A stretch of DNA of 64,000 nucleotides from Candidatus Nitrospira neomarina (GTDB taxonomy: Bacteria; Nitrospirota; Nitrospiria; Nitrospirales; UBA8639). Location: positions 2,046,001 through 2,110,000 of the forward strand of contig NZ_CP116968.1 in assembly GCF_032051675.1 (NCBI RefSeq). Direction: 5' to 3'. The notes beneath the pieces were generated by a model. That model was not told where the DNA came from, searched no databases, and saw only the letters and a program-made list of their open reading frames with translations. The position numbers and the translations under genes are program-made. This document shows positions 54,859 through 63,406 of this stretch, in pieces (the first letter of the stretch is position 1; each line of letters begins with the position of its first letter).

Positions 54859-56100
54859 TTGAAAACGAATTGGACTGCCATCGACCTATTATTGGGGTAC
54901 ACCTCCAGTAGAAAACCCATACATGCCTTGTTGTACGTTGTGTTGATGTTGTGGTGTACCTTCCCATACCTTTTTCCACCTACCGTACTCGCTGAAACTT
55001 TCACGACATTTTCCGGAAAGGGGTCCGCTATAGTGATTGAGGGCAATCAGTCGCGTGCCCAAGAACTGGCCCACCAATCGGCTTTAAGAAAAGCGATTTC
55101 CCAGGCTATAGAAAGTGAAATCCAAAAAGGTACAAAGGAAGAGCTTCAGTACCAGGTTAAGAAAGTCGGCCTGCTGAAAGAACCCTATCCCTACCTGATG
55201 ACCCAAAAAGTCATTGAGTCCGGAATGGAAGGCAAACTGTTGACGGTGTCCTTGGAAATTCAAGTGGATTCTGAGGCTCTCACCAGATTCCTTGGACAAC
55301 AGGGAATTCTTGCAGAACGGATGGAGGAACAGAAACGAAAAGAATGGCCGATGATCATGGTCCTAGTCGGAGAGGAAATCAACGGCAAGGAACATCGCCC
55401 ATCATTTTGTGGCACGATGCTAACGAAAACCTTACTTGGCGAAGGATTCTCTTTGGTTGACGAAGAGGCCATTCAACGAAGCATCCAACATGATCAAGCT
55501 GTCCAAAGCCTATTAAGAGGGAATCAGAAAGCCGCCGCGGCCATGGCATTACAATATGGAGCAGGCATTGTCATTTCCGGACGAGCGGTAGTCACCAAGT
55601 CCGGATTAAAATCAGGCCCCATGCAAGTGCATGGGGCCAATGTCACCTTACAAGCACTTCATTCTGATTCAGGGGAAATCTTCGCTTCGGCCATCGGGGA
55701 TGGCTTCTATCCACATGTAAATATGATAACGGGTTCACAGAAAGCCGTAGAGGAGGCCACGCAGAAGGCACTAAAAAGTCTTCTTGAAGACTTTCAACGA
55801 CAATTAGAAACCTCGGCCTCCACACTCCTGGTTTCCATTAGCGGGATTACCTATGGGCAGCTGGCCTACCTAAAAAAAATTCTTAGAGAAAATTCCCGTT
55901 TCCCTAATTTGACCGATATTCAACAAAAAAGTTTTCAGGGGCAAGTAGCTAAACTTCAATTCACCATTACCAACAGCCCACAAGAGTTTACGGATCGTCT
56001 CGCCACCTATGATTTTCAGAAATTCGCCCTAAATGTCCTCAGCTATTCTCCACGAAAAGTTGATTTTGCCCTGAACCTGAAGCCCTTTTCCTCCCGGTAA
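54859..56100 (+). CDS. Exported FlgT/CsgG-like protein
   Basis: A 413-residue protein. No ATG fits; TTG at 54859, 7 bases after AAAGG, starts a signal peptide (RKPIHALLYVVLMLWCTF, ending PTVLAETF). The first domain (GKGSAIVIEGNQSRAQELAH, then SALRKAISQAIESE) is of the FlgT/LPP20 N-terminal type. It is followed by a CsgG-like fold: IMVLVGEEINGKEH, LLGEGFSLVDEEAIQRS, YGAGIVISGRAVV, DSGEIFASAIG. FlgT and LPP20 are outer-membrane-linked proteins of flagella or the cell surface. No flagellar gene is near, so it more likely belongs to the local block. It lies 43 bp after the 1134-residue gene. Confidence 0.7.
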   Translation: MKTNWTAIDLLLGYTSSRKPIHALLYVVLMLWCTFPYLFPPTVLAETFTTFSGKGSAIVIEGNQSRAQELAHQSALRKAISQAIESEIQKGTKEELQYQVKKVGLLKEPYPYLMTQKVIESGMEGKLLTVSLEIQVDSEALTRFLGQQGILAERMEEQKRKEWPMIMVLVGEEINGKEHRPSFCGTMLTKTLLGEGFSLVDEEAIQRSIQHDQAVQSLLRGNQKAAAAMALQYGAGIVISGRAVVTKSGLKSGPMQVHGANVTLQALHSDSGEIFASAIGDGFYPHVNMITGSQKAVEEATQKALKSLLEDFQRQLETSASTLLVSISGITYGQLAYLKKILRENSRFPNLTDIQQKSFQGQVAKLQFTITNSPQEFTDRLATYDFQKFALNVLSYSPRKVDFALNLKPFSSR

Positions 56101-56551
56101 AGAGGTTGAGCCCCATCCGCTTCCCCGTCCCCAGAAAACCTGTGTGTAAAAGAAGAAAAGGTATCTCGTCCATTTTCACGCATGTCTCGTGAGGACGGCC
56201 TTTCGGAGATTTTTTCAATCAGGCTTGATCTGCAGAAAACTCTCCCATTATATTTGCCATACCAAGATGGCAATTCTAGTCGATTGTTGTAAAGCTACCT
56301 GCTTTCCCATTACTCGCCACAACCGTGCTCATTCCTGCACACTCGTGAACGTTCACTCTCCCCGCTCAACAGCAGTTAACCAACTTGGAATGATGAGTTC
56401 TTTTTTATTCTCGGTCGTCACATCCAAGGTCAACGGAAACTGATCTAAAACCAAAAATGTTTTTCCCTGCATGGAGTCGGACACGACCATGTCCCAAACT
56501 TGCCGGGAGATCCCGGCGATATGATTAACACTTTTCTCTAAGGAGGTTCCT
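56101..56551. other. Intergenic region
   Basis: About 450 bp. Open frames on both strands lack ribosome sites. No hairpin of note. It carries the site CTAAGGAGG of the next gene at its end. Confidence 0.5.
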
Positions 56552-57118
56552 ATGTCCCAATCCCCAACTTCACCGGATTCTCCTCTCGGTTCACCACCGG
56601 AAGACATTCCCCATTGGATCGAACACGCATTCGAAATGGGCATTTTTGCCAGCCGATGGATACAAGCACCCTTATATGGTGGATTGATCCTCGCTGAAGT
56701 GCTCTATGCATGGAAATTCCTGACCGAACTATGGCACATGGTGCACGACATTGGGGACCTCACCGAAACCGTGTTTATGTTAGGAATCCTCACCCTGGTG
56801 GATATCACCATGGTGGCCAATCTGCTCACCATGGTCGTCATCGGAGGATATGCAACATTTGTCAGTAAAATAAGTCTGGAAAGTCATCCTGATCGACCGG
56901 ATTGGCTCAGCCATATTGACCCGGGCACGATCAAAGTGAAACTCGCAGCCTCGTTGATTGGCATTTCCAGCATTCATTTACTCAAAGCCTTCGTCAACAT
57001 TGCCAATGTGCCCATTGAACATATTCAATGGCAACTCATTATCCATCTGACCTTTTTAGGCTCAGCCATCTTGTTAGCCTGGACCGATAAAATCATGACC
57101 AGGGTGAAACCCCATTAG
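56552..57118 (+). CDS. UPF0114/YqhA family membrane protein
   Basis: A 188-residue inner-membrane protein with an excellent ribosome site (CTAAGGAGGTTCCT). Four membrane segments: ASRWIQAPLYGGLILAEVLY, the segment after LTETVFMLGILTLVDITMV, then MVVIGGYATFV, and IIHLTFLGSAILLAW. The conserved DPGTIKVKLAASLIGISSIH and the SK(I/L) loop are UPF0114 marks. Function of the family is unknown. Confidence 0.87.
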   Translation: MSQSPTSPDSPLGSPPEDIPHWIEHAFEMGIFASRWIQAPLYGGLILAEVLYAWKFLTELWHMVHDIGDLTETVFMLGILTLVDITMVANLLTMVVIGGYATFVSKISLESHPDRPDWLSHIDPGTIKVKLAASLIGISSIHLLKAFVNIANVPIEHIQWQLIIHLTFLGSAILLAWTDKIMTRVKPH

Positions 57119-57471
57119 CGCTATGGCACGGGCTGAAATGGCAAGCAGGCCCTCTCTTCTCTGCCTTCTCTGGCAACCGCCAAAGGGGGCAGAGACCACG
57201 GGTCCGCTACACGCCATACCCAGCAGCCAACCAGTCCCCCAATCGGGCTTGAAGCTCTGGAGTGCTCAGGACAGGACAGATGCATTCGAGAAAACAGCTC
57301 ACAGGAATGCTTTTTCAGCTCACGGTTCTAAGGAGAAACGACAGCGTTTCTTTTTGCCACGATTTCTTCTACAATTTCCATGGAATCTGCTTTCCCGAGA
57401 AAGTCGAATCCGTTGTCTCACAGCGTTTCTTTCTATTCGTTAAACAGAGTTCTTCCCCAATAGATTGTCTC
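57119..57471. other. Spacer before the YkgJ-like gene
   Basis: The frame of the next gene is open from 57262, so a longer N-terminus is possible, but no start or ribosome site supports it. No other feature. Confidence 0.45.
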
Positions 57472-58251
57472 ATGGAATCTTCTACCCCTCACGAATCCTA
57501 CAACCTGGATATTCACACCCCTGCCGGACATCTGACGGCGTCGGTTGCGGTACCGACCGGATTCATTCTCATTACCGACATTATCCCCCTCATGCAATCA
57601 CTTGGAGAACAAGCTCACCAGCTGGCCATCGACAACACCACTCAAACCGGTGCCACCATATCCTGCCAAAAAGGCTGCGCCGCCTGCTGTCGCATGATGA
57701 TTCCCGTCGCCCCTCCGGAGGCCCTTGCGCTCCTGTCGGTTGTTGAAGCCCTCCCTTCTCCGAAAAAGGAGCGGTTGCTTGAGCGATTTCAGGCGGCTCA
57801 AAGGACCTTGCGTGAGGCCGGCCTGGAGGAGGGGTTACAACGATTGGCTTTTTCTGAGGATCAAGGCACCGATGAAGAATTGGAACCTCTTAATCGGGCG
57901 TACTATGCGCTGCGAATGCCCTGTCCATTTCTGGAAGATGAAATCTGCTCAATCTATGAACAGCGGCCATCCGCCTGCCGGGAATTGCTGGTCACTTCCC
58001 CTGCGGAACTTTGCCAAGACTTGATACGAAACCCCATCCAACTGATTCCTTCCCCGTTTCGAATCGGGACGGTTCTGAGCAAACTTTGGACGGATTGTTA
58101 CCAGGGCCCGGTTCGTCTCATTCCCCTCCCCTATGCACTGGACTGGGCCACAGTCTATAAAACCCAGAACACCCGAACCTGGGCCGGGCCTGAACTGCTG
58201 AGCCGGGCCTTGGATGCCGCGGCGCAATATTTACAACGCCAATCCCCCTAA
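57472..58251 (+). CDS. YkgJ-family cysteine-cluster protein
   Basis: A 259-residue protein. A zinc- or iron-sulfur-type cysteine cluster is visible: SCQKGCAACCRMM near residue 65, then PCPFLEDEICSIYEQRPSACR near residue 150, and ELCQDL. These match the YkgJ (DUF/UPF0153) signature CxxxCxxCC plus CxFLxxxxCxIYxxRPxxCR. The family function is unknown; it may bind metal or an Fe-S cluster. The ATG at 57472 has no ribosome site. It lies alone. Confidence 0.83.
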   Translation: MESSTPHESYNLDIHTPAGHLTASVAVPTGFILITDIIPLMQSLGEQAHQLAIDNTTQTGATISCQKGCAACCRMMIPVAPPEALALLSVVEALPSPKKERLLERFQAAQRTLREAGLEEGLQRLAFSEDQGTDEELEPLNRAYYALRMPCPFLEDEICSIYEQRPSACRELLVTSPAELCQDLIRNPIQLIPSPFRIGTVLSKLWTDCYQGPVRLIPLPYALDWATVYKTQNTRTWAGPELLSRALDAAAQYLQRQSP

Positions 58252-58648
58252 GAGGCACAAAGCCCCTCCTGTTTCGTACACGAATCAAAGGTCCTTTGTG
58301 CGTGCCTACCGAGTATCAACCAGCACCGGCAAAAGAATGGTAAGAGCGGGATCAAACCTCTGCCCTTAAGCCGGAAACCATCCCCGGACCTCCATCGAAA
58401 CGCCGGAAAATATTTCACGGAGACACTCCAAATCTGAACCAAAATTTTCGGGGAAAATGGACAAGATTTCTTTCCTTGGACAGGATGTCTCTGCGCATGA
58501 TGTTCTTGCGAGAGATTTCACCGCCTTAACTCAAAAAAATGCAGGAATTCCCCCTGCACAGGAGATCAAAATCTGGCATTACCTTTGCTGATATATTCAA
58601 GAGTAGTAAGCCATGACGGCTTACCTAACCTTTAAAGGAGGTGTTACT
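58252..58648. other. Spacer before the 38-residue protein gene
   Basis: No gene on either strand. The last 40 bases carry the ribosome site AAAGGAGG of the next gene, and a possible promoter lies before it. Confidence 0.5.
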
Positions 58649-58765
58649 GTGAACCAATCAAATCCAAAAGACCCCAAAAAGGGTATGCCAATCGGCAAAC
58701 CGACTGCCGCCCCGAGCCCCGCGAAGCCACAGCAAAACCCGGCCAAAAAGCCAATGGGCAAATAG
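58649..58765 (+). CDS. 38-residue Pro/Lys-rich small protein
   Basis: A GTG start with a strong ribosome site (TTTAAAGGAGGTGTTACT) begins an open frame of 38 codons. It codes for a protein rich in Pro, Lys, Ala and Gly with no hydrophobic segment: NQSNPKDPKKGMPIGKPTAA, then PSPAKPQQNPAKKPMGK. Composition and the near-perfect site argue for real translation. It may be a disordered cytosolic protein. Family unknown. A terminator hairpin lies 92 bp downstream. Confidence 0.7.
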   Translation: MNQSNPKDPKKGMPIGKPTAAPSPAKPQQNPAKKPMGK

Positions 58766-58856
58766 GTATCCGGACGATACCCGATACCTGCGATTCACGA
58801 CCTTTTACCATCAAGGAAAAGGCCCCACCTGTTCAGATTTAGATTCGGGCGAAAAC

Positions 58857-58886
58857 AAGAGGGGCCGGAATGGTTCGGCCCCTCTT
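58857..58886 (+). terminator. Hairpin terminator, possibly bidirectional
   Basis: An 11 bp perfect stem (AAGAGGGGCCG with CGGCCCCTCTT) closes a GAATGGTT loop. CCTCCTAAAG follows on the plus strand; the minus strand side has GTTTTC. It is the only strong hairpin between the small-protein gene and the second DUF4398 gene. Confidence 0.65.
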
Positions 58887-58937
58887 CCTCCTAAAGAAAA
58901 ACCGGCCTTCCTGACTGATAAGGATACCCCAATCATC

Positions 58938-59603
58938 GTGACTGAAAGAATCCAAATCAACGCTGGCTGGAAATCCCTCAACGGGCACATACCTCGAACC
59001 CTTGACCTTCCCTGGGGCAGACATGCGCTTTTCCTGACCTGGCTGCTCTTGACCGGTTGCGCAGAACCGCCTATCTCCCAATTGAACGCAGCCACCCAAG
59101 CTCTTGAAGACGCGAGAATATCAGAAGCCGAACATTACGCAATCGAGAGATTCGCTGAAGCAGAAACGGCATTTCGACAGGTACAACAAACGCTGGATCG
59201 ACAGGAAGATCGGATGCCGCTCTTTCGTAATTATGATCCTGTCATCACAATGCTGTCGGAAGTCTTCAACAGCGCAACCCAGGCCAAAATCGAAGCCATT
59301 GCCAATAAAAAGGAGTCCAAAGCCAATGCCGAGGTGGCTCTCGCCTTTGCCAAGCAGCATCTTCAAGATGTTCGTGCGCTCCTGGCAGACGTTTCCGCTC
59401 ACACGCCTGATCACGGGGAGCTGGACCAACTTCTACAAGCGTTTCAGGACACGGAAACCCTCCTCGCTGAAATCGAATCCATTATGGCACAAGAACACTT
59501 CATCGACGTGATGACCACCTCCCATTCCGTAGAATCTTTTGCCACTCGAATTCAAGCACAGATTATCTCTGTCAAACGGCTTGCCGCAAAGCAACACGTC
59601 TAA
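58938..59603 (+). CDS. DUF4398-like lipoprotein (second copy)
   Basis: A 221-residue lipoprotein starting with GTG. The signal is long, with LFLTWLLLTGC giving the lipidated Cys at residue 41. The mature helix bundle has LNAATQALEDARISEAEHYA near its start, the DUF4398 pattern seen in the 41904 protein, and shares FRNYDPVITML and IESIMAQEHFIDV with TRNYDTANAIL and IDAIMAMEDYIGV of that copy. The next gene is an L,D-transpeptidase 13 bp on, as in the first copy. AAGGA lies 13 bases before the GTG. Confidence 0.83.
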   Translation: MTERIQINAGWKSLNGHIPRTLDLPWGRHALFLTWLLLTGCAEPPISQLNAATQALEDARISEAEHYAIERFAEAETAFRQVQQTLDRQEDRMPLFRNYDPVITMLSEVFNSATQAKIEAIANKKESKANAEVALAFAKQHLQDVRALLADVSAHTPDHGELDQLLQAFQDTETLLAEIESIMAQEHFIDVMTTSHSVESFATRIQAQIISVKRLAAKQHV

Positions 59604-59616
59604 CAATGGGGAATGT

Positions 59617-60828
59617 ATGATCACTCCGCCAACCAGGTTTCAGTCGGCCTGGCGTCGGCGCTGGATGATCACGCTCATGCTGGTCCTGCTTCCAGCGTTG
59701 ACGTTTGCCTGGTGGGGCCACACGGACTATCCCGACACGTTTCCTTCACTGGTCGAAGATTTGGACCGACAGGCGTGGGTAAACGGCGCAGAGACCTTGT
59801 TTCCTGATCGATATCAACAATTCCATACACAAGTGCTCGAGCTCCGTTCCCAATGGCGGACAGAGGCCAATCACTGGTGGACAACCGGCGACGCAGAACA
59901 GTTCAACCAGACCTATCAACAACTGGTGGAAGAAGGCTCTCTGCTGATTGAAGCCTCTCGCCAAAAAATCACTGCCCTGCGCTTGGAGGCCGAGGAGCTC
60001 CTTCAGCCTGAACAGGCGCAACTCACACGGTTGCGAGCGCTTTCTCATGATTTCGACCTGGAGGACGACATGCTGGCACTGTCCCAGGCAGAGGGATTGC
60101 TTCGAGAAAGTGTGTTGAGATTGGAGCAGGGACAATACATGCAGGCCAGGTCAGCCGGAGAGCAGGCAATTGAACATCTCCGCCGCGTGGAAGCCCATGT
60201 CGTCACACAAATGAACCGCTATACAAACGAAGCCCAAATTGCCCGCTGGGAAGAATGGGTCACGCAAACCATACAACGATCAGTGGGCACAGCCGTCATT
60301 GTCCTCAAGGCACCCCGTCGCCTTCTCGTCTACCAACACGGCCGGGTCGTTGCGGAGTATCCGGCACGGGTGGGATTTTCAGGATTGGCCGACAAGCTTT
60401 ACGAGGGAGACGGCGCCACGCCGGAAGGACAGTTTCGCGTGATGCACAAAAAAGAAGGACCGGGGACCATCTATTATAAAGCGTTACTCTTGGACTATCC
60501 CACGATAACCCACCAACAACGTTTCGACGAGGCCAAAGCCAATGGCCTGGTACCTCAGAACCGGTCAATCGGCAGCCTGATTGAAATTCATGGCGAAGAT
60601 CCCAATAACGAAGAAACCACCAACGGGTGCATTGCCTTGGAAAATTCCGCGATGGGTGACGTATTCGAGCGGGTAAAAGTCGGGACGCCTGTCACCATCG
60701 TAGGGGCACTGAACCAGGACAATGACGTCGTGACCTCCTTACACCAGCTGGAAGTCCATATTCAGGAACGGTATGTACGGTGGCACAAACCCCGTACGCG
60801 TGCCGCCTCCTTCGCCCGCACAGAATAA
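59617..60828 (+). CDS. L,D-transpeptidase with an N-terminal helical domain (second copy)
   Basis: A 403-residue paralogue of the 42525 protein. The ATG at 59617 follows GGGGAATGT. A signal anchor (MITLMLVLLPALTFAWWG) is followed by a helical domain that shares the segment EDLDRQAWVNGAETLFPDRY with the first copy. The YkuD domain has GDGATPEGQFRVM, IEIHGEDPNN and TTNGCIALEN, with catalytic Cys338. The two copies differ in the helical domain more than in YkuD. A third L,D-transpeptidase follows 1 bp later. Confidence 0.9.
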   Translation: MITPPTRFQSAWRRRWMITLMLVLLPALTFAWWGHTDYPDTFPSLVEDLDRQAWVNGAETLFPDRYQQFHTQVLELRSQWRTEANHWWTTGDAEQFNQTYQQLVEEGSLLIEASRQKITALRLEAEELLQPEQAQLTRLRALSHDFDLEDDMLALSQAEGLLRESVLRLEQGQYMQARSAGEQAIEHLRRVEAHVVTQMNRYTNEAQIARWEEWVTQTIQRSVGTAVIVLKAPRRLLVYQHGRVVAEYPARVGFSGLADKLYEGDGATPEGQFRVMHKKEGPGTIYYKALLLDYPTITHQQRFDEAKANGLVPQNRSIGSLIEIHGEDPNNEETTNGCIALENSAMGDVFERVKVGTPVTIVGALNQDNDVVTSLHQLEVHIQERYVRWHKPRTRAASFARTE

Positions 60829-60829
60829 C

Positions 60830-61468
60830 ATGACATCCTTCATGCCCCCCCACTCACGCCAGACACTTCTACTGAGCCTGCTCGTCGTCCTGACAACGGT
60901 ACTGGCCGCTTCTCCTCCCCAGGCTCCAAAGCGCACCCCAGCCGTGGTCCCGGTGACGATCCACCCCCAGGAAGCACACATCCCGTTTTATCCTTCCGCT
61001 CCCGGTCTCCTTGCCACGGCACCCAAGGGCCTCTACCTCGTGGTCGATACGGCTCAAAATCGGGTATCCCTTCGAAAGGGCAATCGAATTCTCTACAGTG
61101 CCGTGGCTTCAACCGGCAGCGGGGCACGACTGCAAGATCCCCGCAATCCCGGTAACGGATGGGTGTTTGATACTCCGCGTGGAGTATTTACGATTTCCAG
61201 TAAAATTAAAAATCCGGCCTGGAACAAACCCGATTGGGCTTTCATTGAAGAGGGACAACCCATTCCAACCAAACCCCAAGACCGGATTGAAACGGGCGTG
61301 CTGGGAGACTATGCCCTTGGTTTCGGCAATGGCTATTTCATCCATGGCACGCTGTATACGCGAACGCTGGGCACCAACGTCACCCATGGCTGCATCAGAC
61401 TCGGCGATGAACCGCTTAAATATGTCTTTCACCACGTGCCCCTTGGCACCACCCTGATCATCTATTGA
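60830..61468 (+). CDS. L,D-transpeptidase (ErfK/YbiS type)
   Basis: A 212-residue exported enzyme. The ATG at 60830 is 1 bp after the stop of the 59617 gene. Signal peptide LLLSLLVVLTTVLAAS. The YkuD domain starts at LYLVVDTAQNRVSLRKG, with FDTPRGVFTI, YFIHGTLYTR and THGCIRLGDE (catalytic Cys188). It lacks the helical domain of the other two. Together with the next gene it makes a four-gene operon of peptidoglycan crosslinking proteins. Confidence 0.9.
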   Translation: MTSFMPPHSRQTLLLSLLVVLTTVLAASPPQAPKRTPAVVPVTIHPQEAHIPFYPSAPGLLATAPKGLYLVVDTAQNRVSLRKGNRILYSAVASTGSGARLQDPRNPGNGWVFDTPRGVFTISSKIKNPAWNKPDWAFIEEGQPIPTKPQDRIETGVLGDYALGFGNGYFIHGTLYTRTLGTNVTHGCIRLGDEPLKYVFHHVPLGTTLIIY

Positions 61469-62142
61469 ATCCTCACAAGCCGTTTTTCATCCACTGGCCA
61501 CTCCAAACCACCAGCTCCTACCTGGTGTGGATGCTTCTCCTCATGCTTGTCCTGGGAGAAGCCTGTTCTTCCCAGAGCGGGGCTCAACAAAAAACCTTTT
61601 CTCCTCCCGTTGAACAAGAGCTGCAAATGGCAAAAACCAAATCTCTCTATTTCATCGTCGATACCGACAAAAACATCGTATTGCTCAAAGCCCGTGGCAT
61701 CCCCCTGCGGACATTTCCCCTGACCGGCGCCGAGTGGATCGGAGCCCCTCTCACCCACTCAACCGTACTGCACCTCCAGACGAAGGACCCATCGGTCTCC
61801 CCCCTGCCCATTTCTCCCCCATCAGATTTATCTCAGGAATCTCCGCCGGAGGATCCCATCACTCCGTTAACCGTCAGCAACATGCCCACTCGCTATGAGC
61901 TCACCTTTCAAGAATCCCTGACCATTCTGGTCCAACCCCCTCACCTCCCCTCTTTTTGGGCAAACCTGGGGCATCAAATAGCCGGATGGGGGCGACGGGT
62001 CACAGCCAGAATGGCGACCTGGGGCGGATCCCACCAATACCTGGTGCTCTCACTTGATCCTGCCGAAGCACAAGCCTTGTATTGGGCCGCCATCCCACCA
62101 ATGACGTGCCTGGTGATTCCGGGAAATCCCGCAGACCAATAA
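61465..62142 (+). CDS. YkuD-like protein lacking the catalytic motif
   Basis: A 225-residue protein starting with TTG that overlaps the previous stop (TTGA). After a hydrophobic N-terminus (LVWMLLLMLVLGEACSS) it has SLYFIVDTDKNIVLLKARG, which aligns with LYLVVDTAQNRVSLRKG of the preceding L,D-transpeptidase. The HG and HGC motifs are absent; a Pro/Ser-rich linker (SVSPLPISPPSDLSQESPPE) lies where the active site should be. The C-terminus has QYLVLSLDPAEAQALYW. It may be an inactive partner or regulator of the enzyme next to it. Confidence 0.75.
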   Translation: MNPHKPFFIHWPLQTTSSYLVWMLLLMLVLGEACSSQSGAQQKTFSPPVEQELQMAKTKSLYFIVDTDKNIVLLKARGIPLRTFPLTGAEWIGAPLTHSTVLHLQTKDPSVSPLPISPPSDLSQESPPEDPITPLTVSNMPTRYELTFQESLTILVQPPHLPSFWANLGHQIAGWGRRVTARMATWGGSHQYLVLSLDPAEAQALYWAAIPPMTCLVIPGNPADQ

Positions 62143-62535
62143 AACCCGTTCTCTCATTCAGCGATCAATAGATCGTTTCCTACCAGGGGCTGAAGATTCG
62201 CCAACGACATCACCCAAAACATGAAAGCTCAGAATCTACCAACCGCCCTGGGCATGGGACAGGAAAAAAGGAATACTATCCGAAGGATTAAAGATGGCAT
62301 ACAAAATAACAAGGGAGACGGAATGATAAAAAAGCGGCAACCGGAGAACGGGAACTCCAAGCCGGCAGGGAGTACTTCAATCCAAACGGCTGGAGATAAA
62401 CGGCACCGGGTGGGAAAATCCTTTTCGCTTGGAGCGACACGAAAGTCGAAGGGAGAGAGGATGATGTTACTGAAATGTTTGAAATTCAGACATGTTCTAG
62501 GCGAATAAACCGTCTTGCGCTGGAAATGGGGACAA
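62143..62535. other. Intergenic region
   Basis: A basic frame at 62221-62508 (95 codons) has no ribosome site at its ATG. I do not list it as a gene. No terminator is seen between the convergent genes. Confidence 0.5.
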
Positions 62536-63231
62536 CTACTTTTTTAACATGACATACAATTGACCATCCTGGATTTTCATATCCTCAACACCCTTCGAAA
62601 ATTGATCCCAAAACCCGCCTGAGCCACCAAATTCTTCCACCAGGTTGGTATTCTTAATATCTCCCCACCAGGCACTGGGAAGCGGAATGCCACCGAGACT
62701 AATACCCCGCATCGCCACCACAGGCTTCCCATGGGTATAACTGAGTTCCAGGCCAAAATTGAGTTTCAACATCTTTCCACCCACAATGGGCATTTCATGG
62801 TTAATCGGGACCACCAGTTGGACACTGACGAGATCGTCCGCCATATCAACAGCCACATGTCTGGCCATATACGAATCCGTGGCAATCAAGGCATTCACTT
62901 CCCGCTCGGTTAACTGAATCTCCCGATTTCCATCTGCTTCAGAATACGGCACGGGATCAAGGGCCGCGTCTAGTGTGGACGGGAGAGGTTGAGACACAGA
63001 TGAAGAAGCGGCATCGGCCGTATGAAGCAAGTGTGCCACTTTGGCATTCAGAACCTGCTGCTCCGACTCACCCAATCGGGTCGGTTGAAACATCGTGGCA
63101 TACACGTACTGGTTCATCCACCAAACGACACCCAACGTCGTGGCCAACACCGCAAGCCCGACAAAAAGGATAACCTGTTTCCCACTAAACTTTCTCCGTG
63201 AAACCACGACTTGGGATGTCTCAATATTCAT
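62536..63231 (-). CDS. Membrane-anchored protein of unknown function
   Basis: A 231-residue protein with a good ribosome site (GGGAGAGGCG). One membrane segment (VILFVGLAVLATTLGVVWW) at residues about 20-38 is followed by a periplasmic domain. That domain is beta-rich, with NREIQLTEREVNALIATDSY and VSVQLVVPINHEMPIVGGKM. The region resembles lipid-binding or YpmS-like folds, but this is weak. It is divergent from the M48 protease gene, whose start is 175 bp away. Confidence 0.68.
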   Translation of the reverse strand: MNIETSQVVVSRRKFSGKQVILFVGLAVLATTLGVVWWMNQYVYATMFQPTRLGESEQQVLNAKVAHLLHTADAASSSVSQPLPSTLDAALDPVPYSEADGNREIQLTEREVNALIATDSYMARHVAVDMADDLVSVQLVVPINHEMPIVGGKMLKLNFGLELSYTHGKPVVAMRGISLGGIPLPSAWWGDIKNTNLVEEFGGSGGFWDQFSKGVEDMKIQDGQLYVMLKK

Positions 63232-63406
63232 CGCCTCTCCCTTTCCCAGGTGACCATCATGCAGAAAATACGCATGCCGATTTCAGGATTACCAATGGTA
63301 GCCTCTCTTGGCTGGTTTGCAGTAAGCTTTCAAAGTCTCCCCATCTATTCTACCGCAAAATTTTATTAGCGATACCGTTTGATTAAACCCCCGGAGAACA
63401 CAGACG

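Noticed and set aside
62221-62508. Plus-strand basic frame of 95 codons
   Set aside because: No ribosome site at the ATG; Lys/Arg/Gly-rich, low-complexity; probably non-coding.
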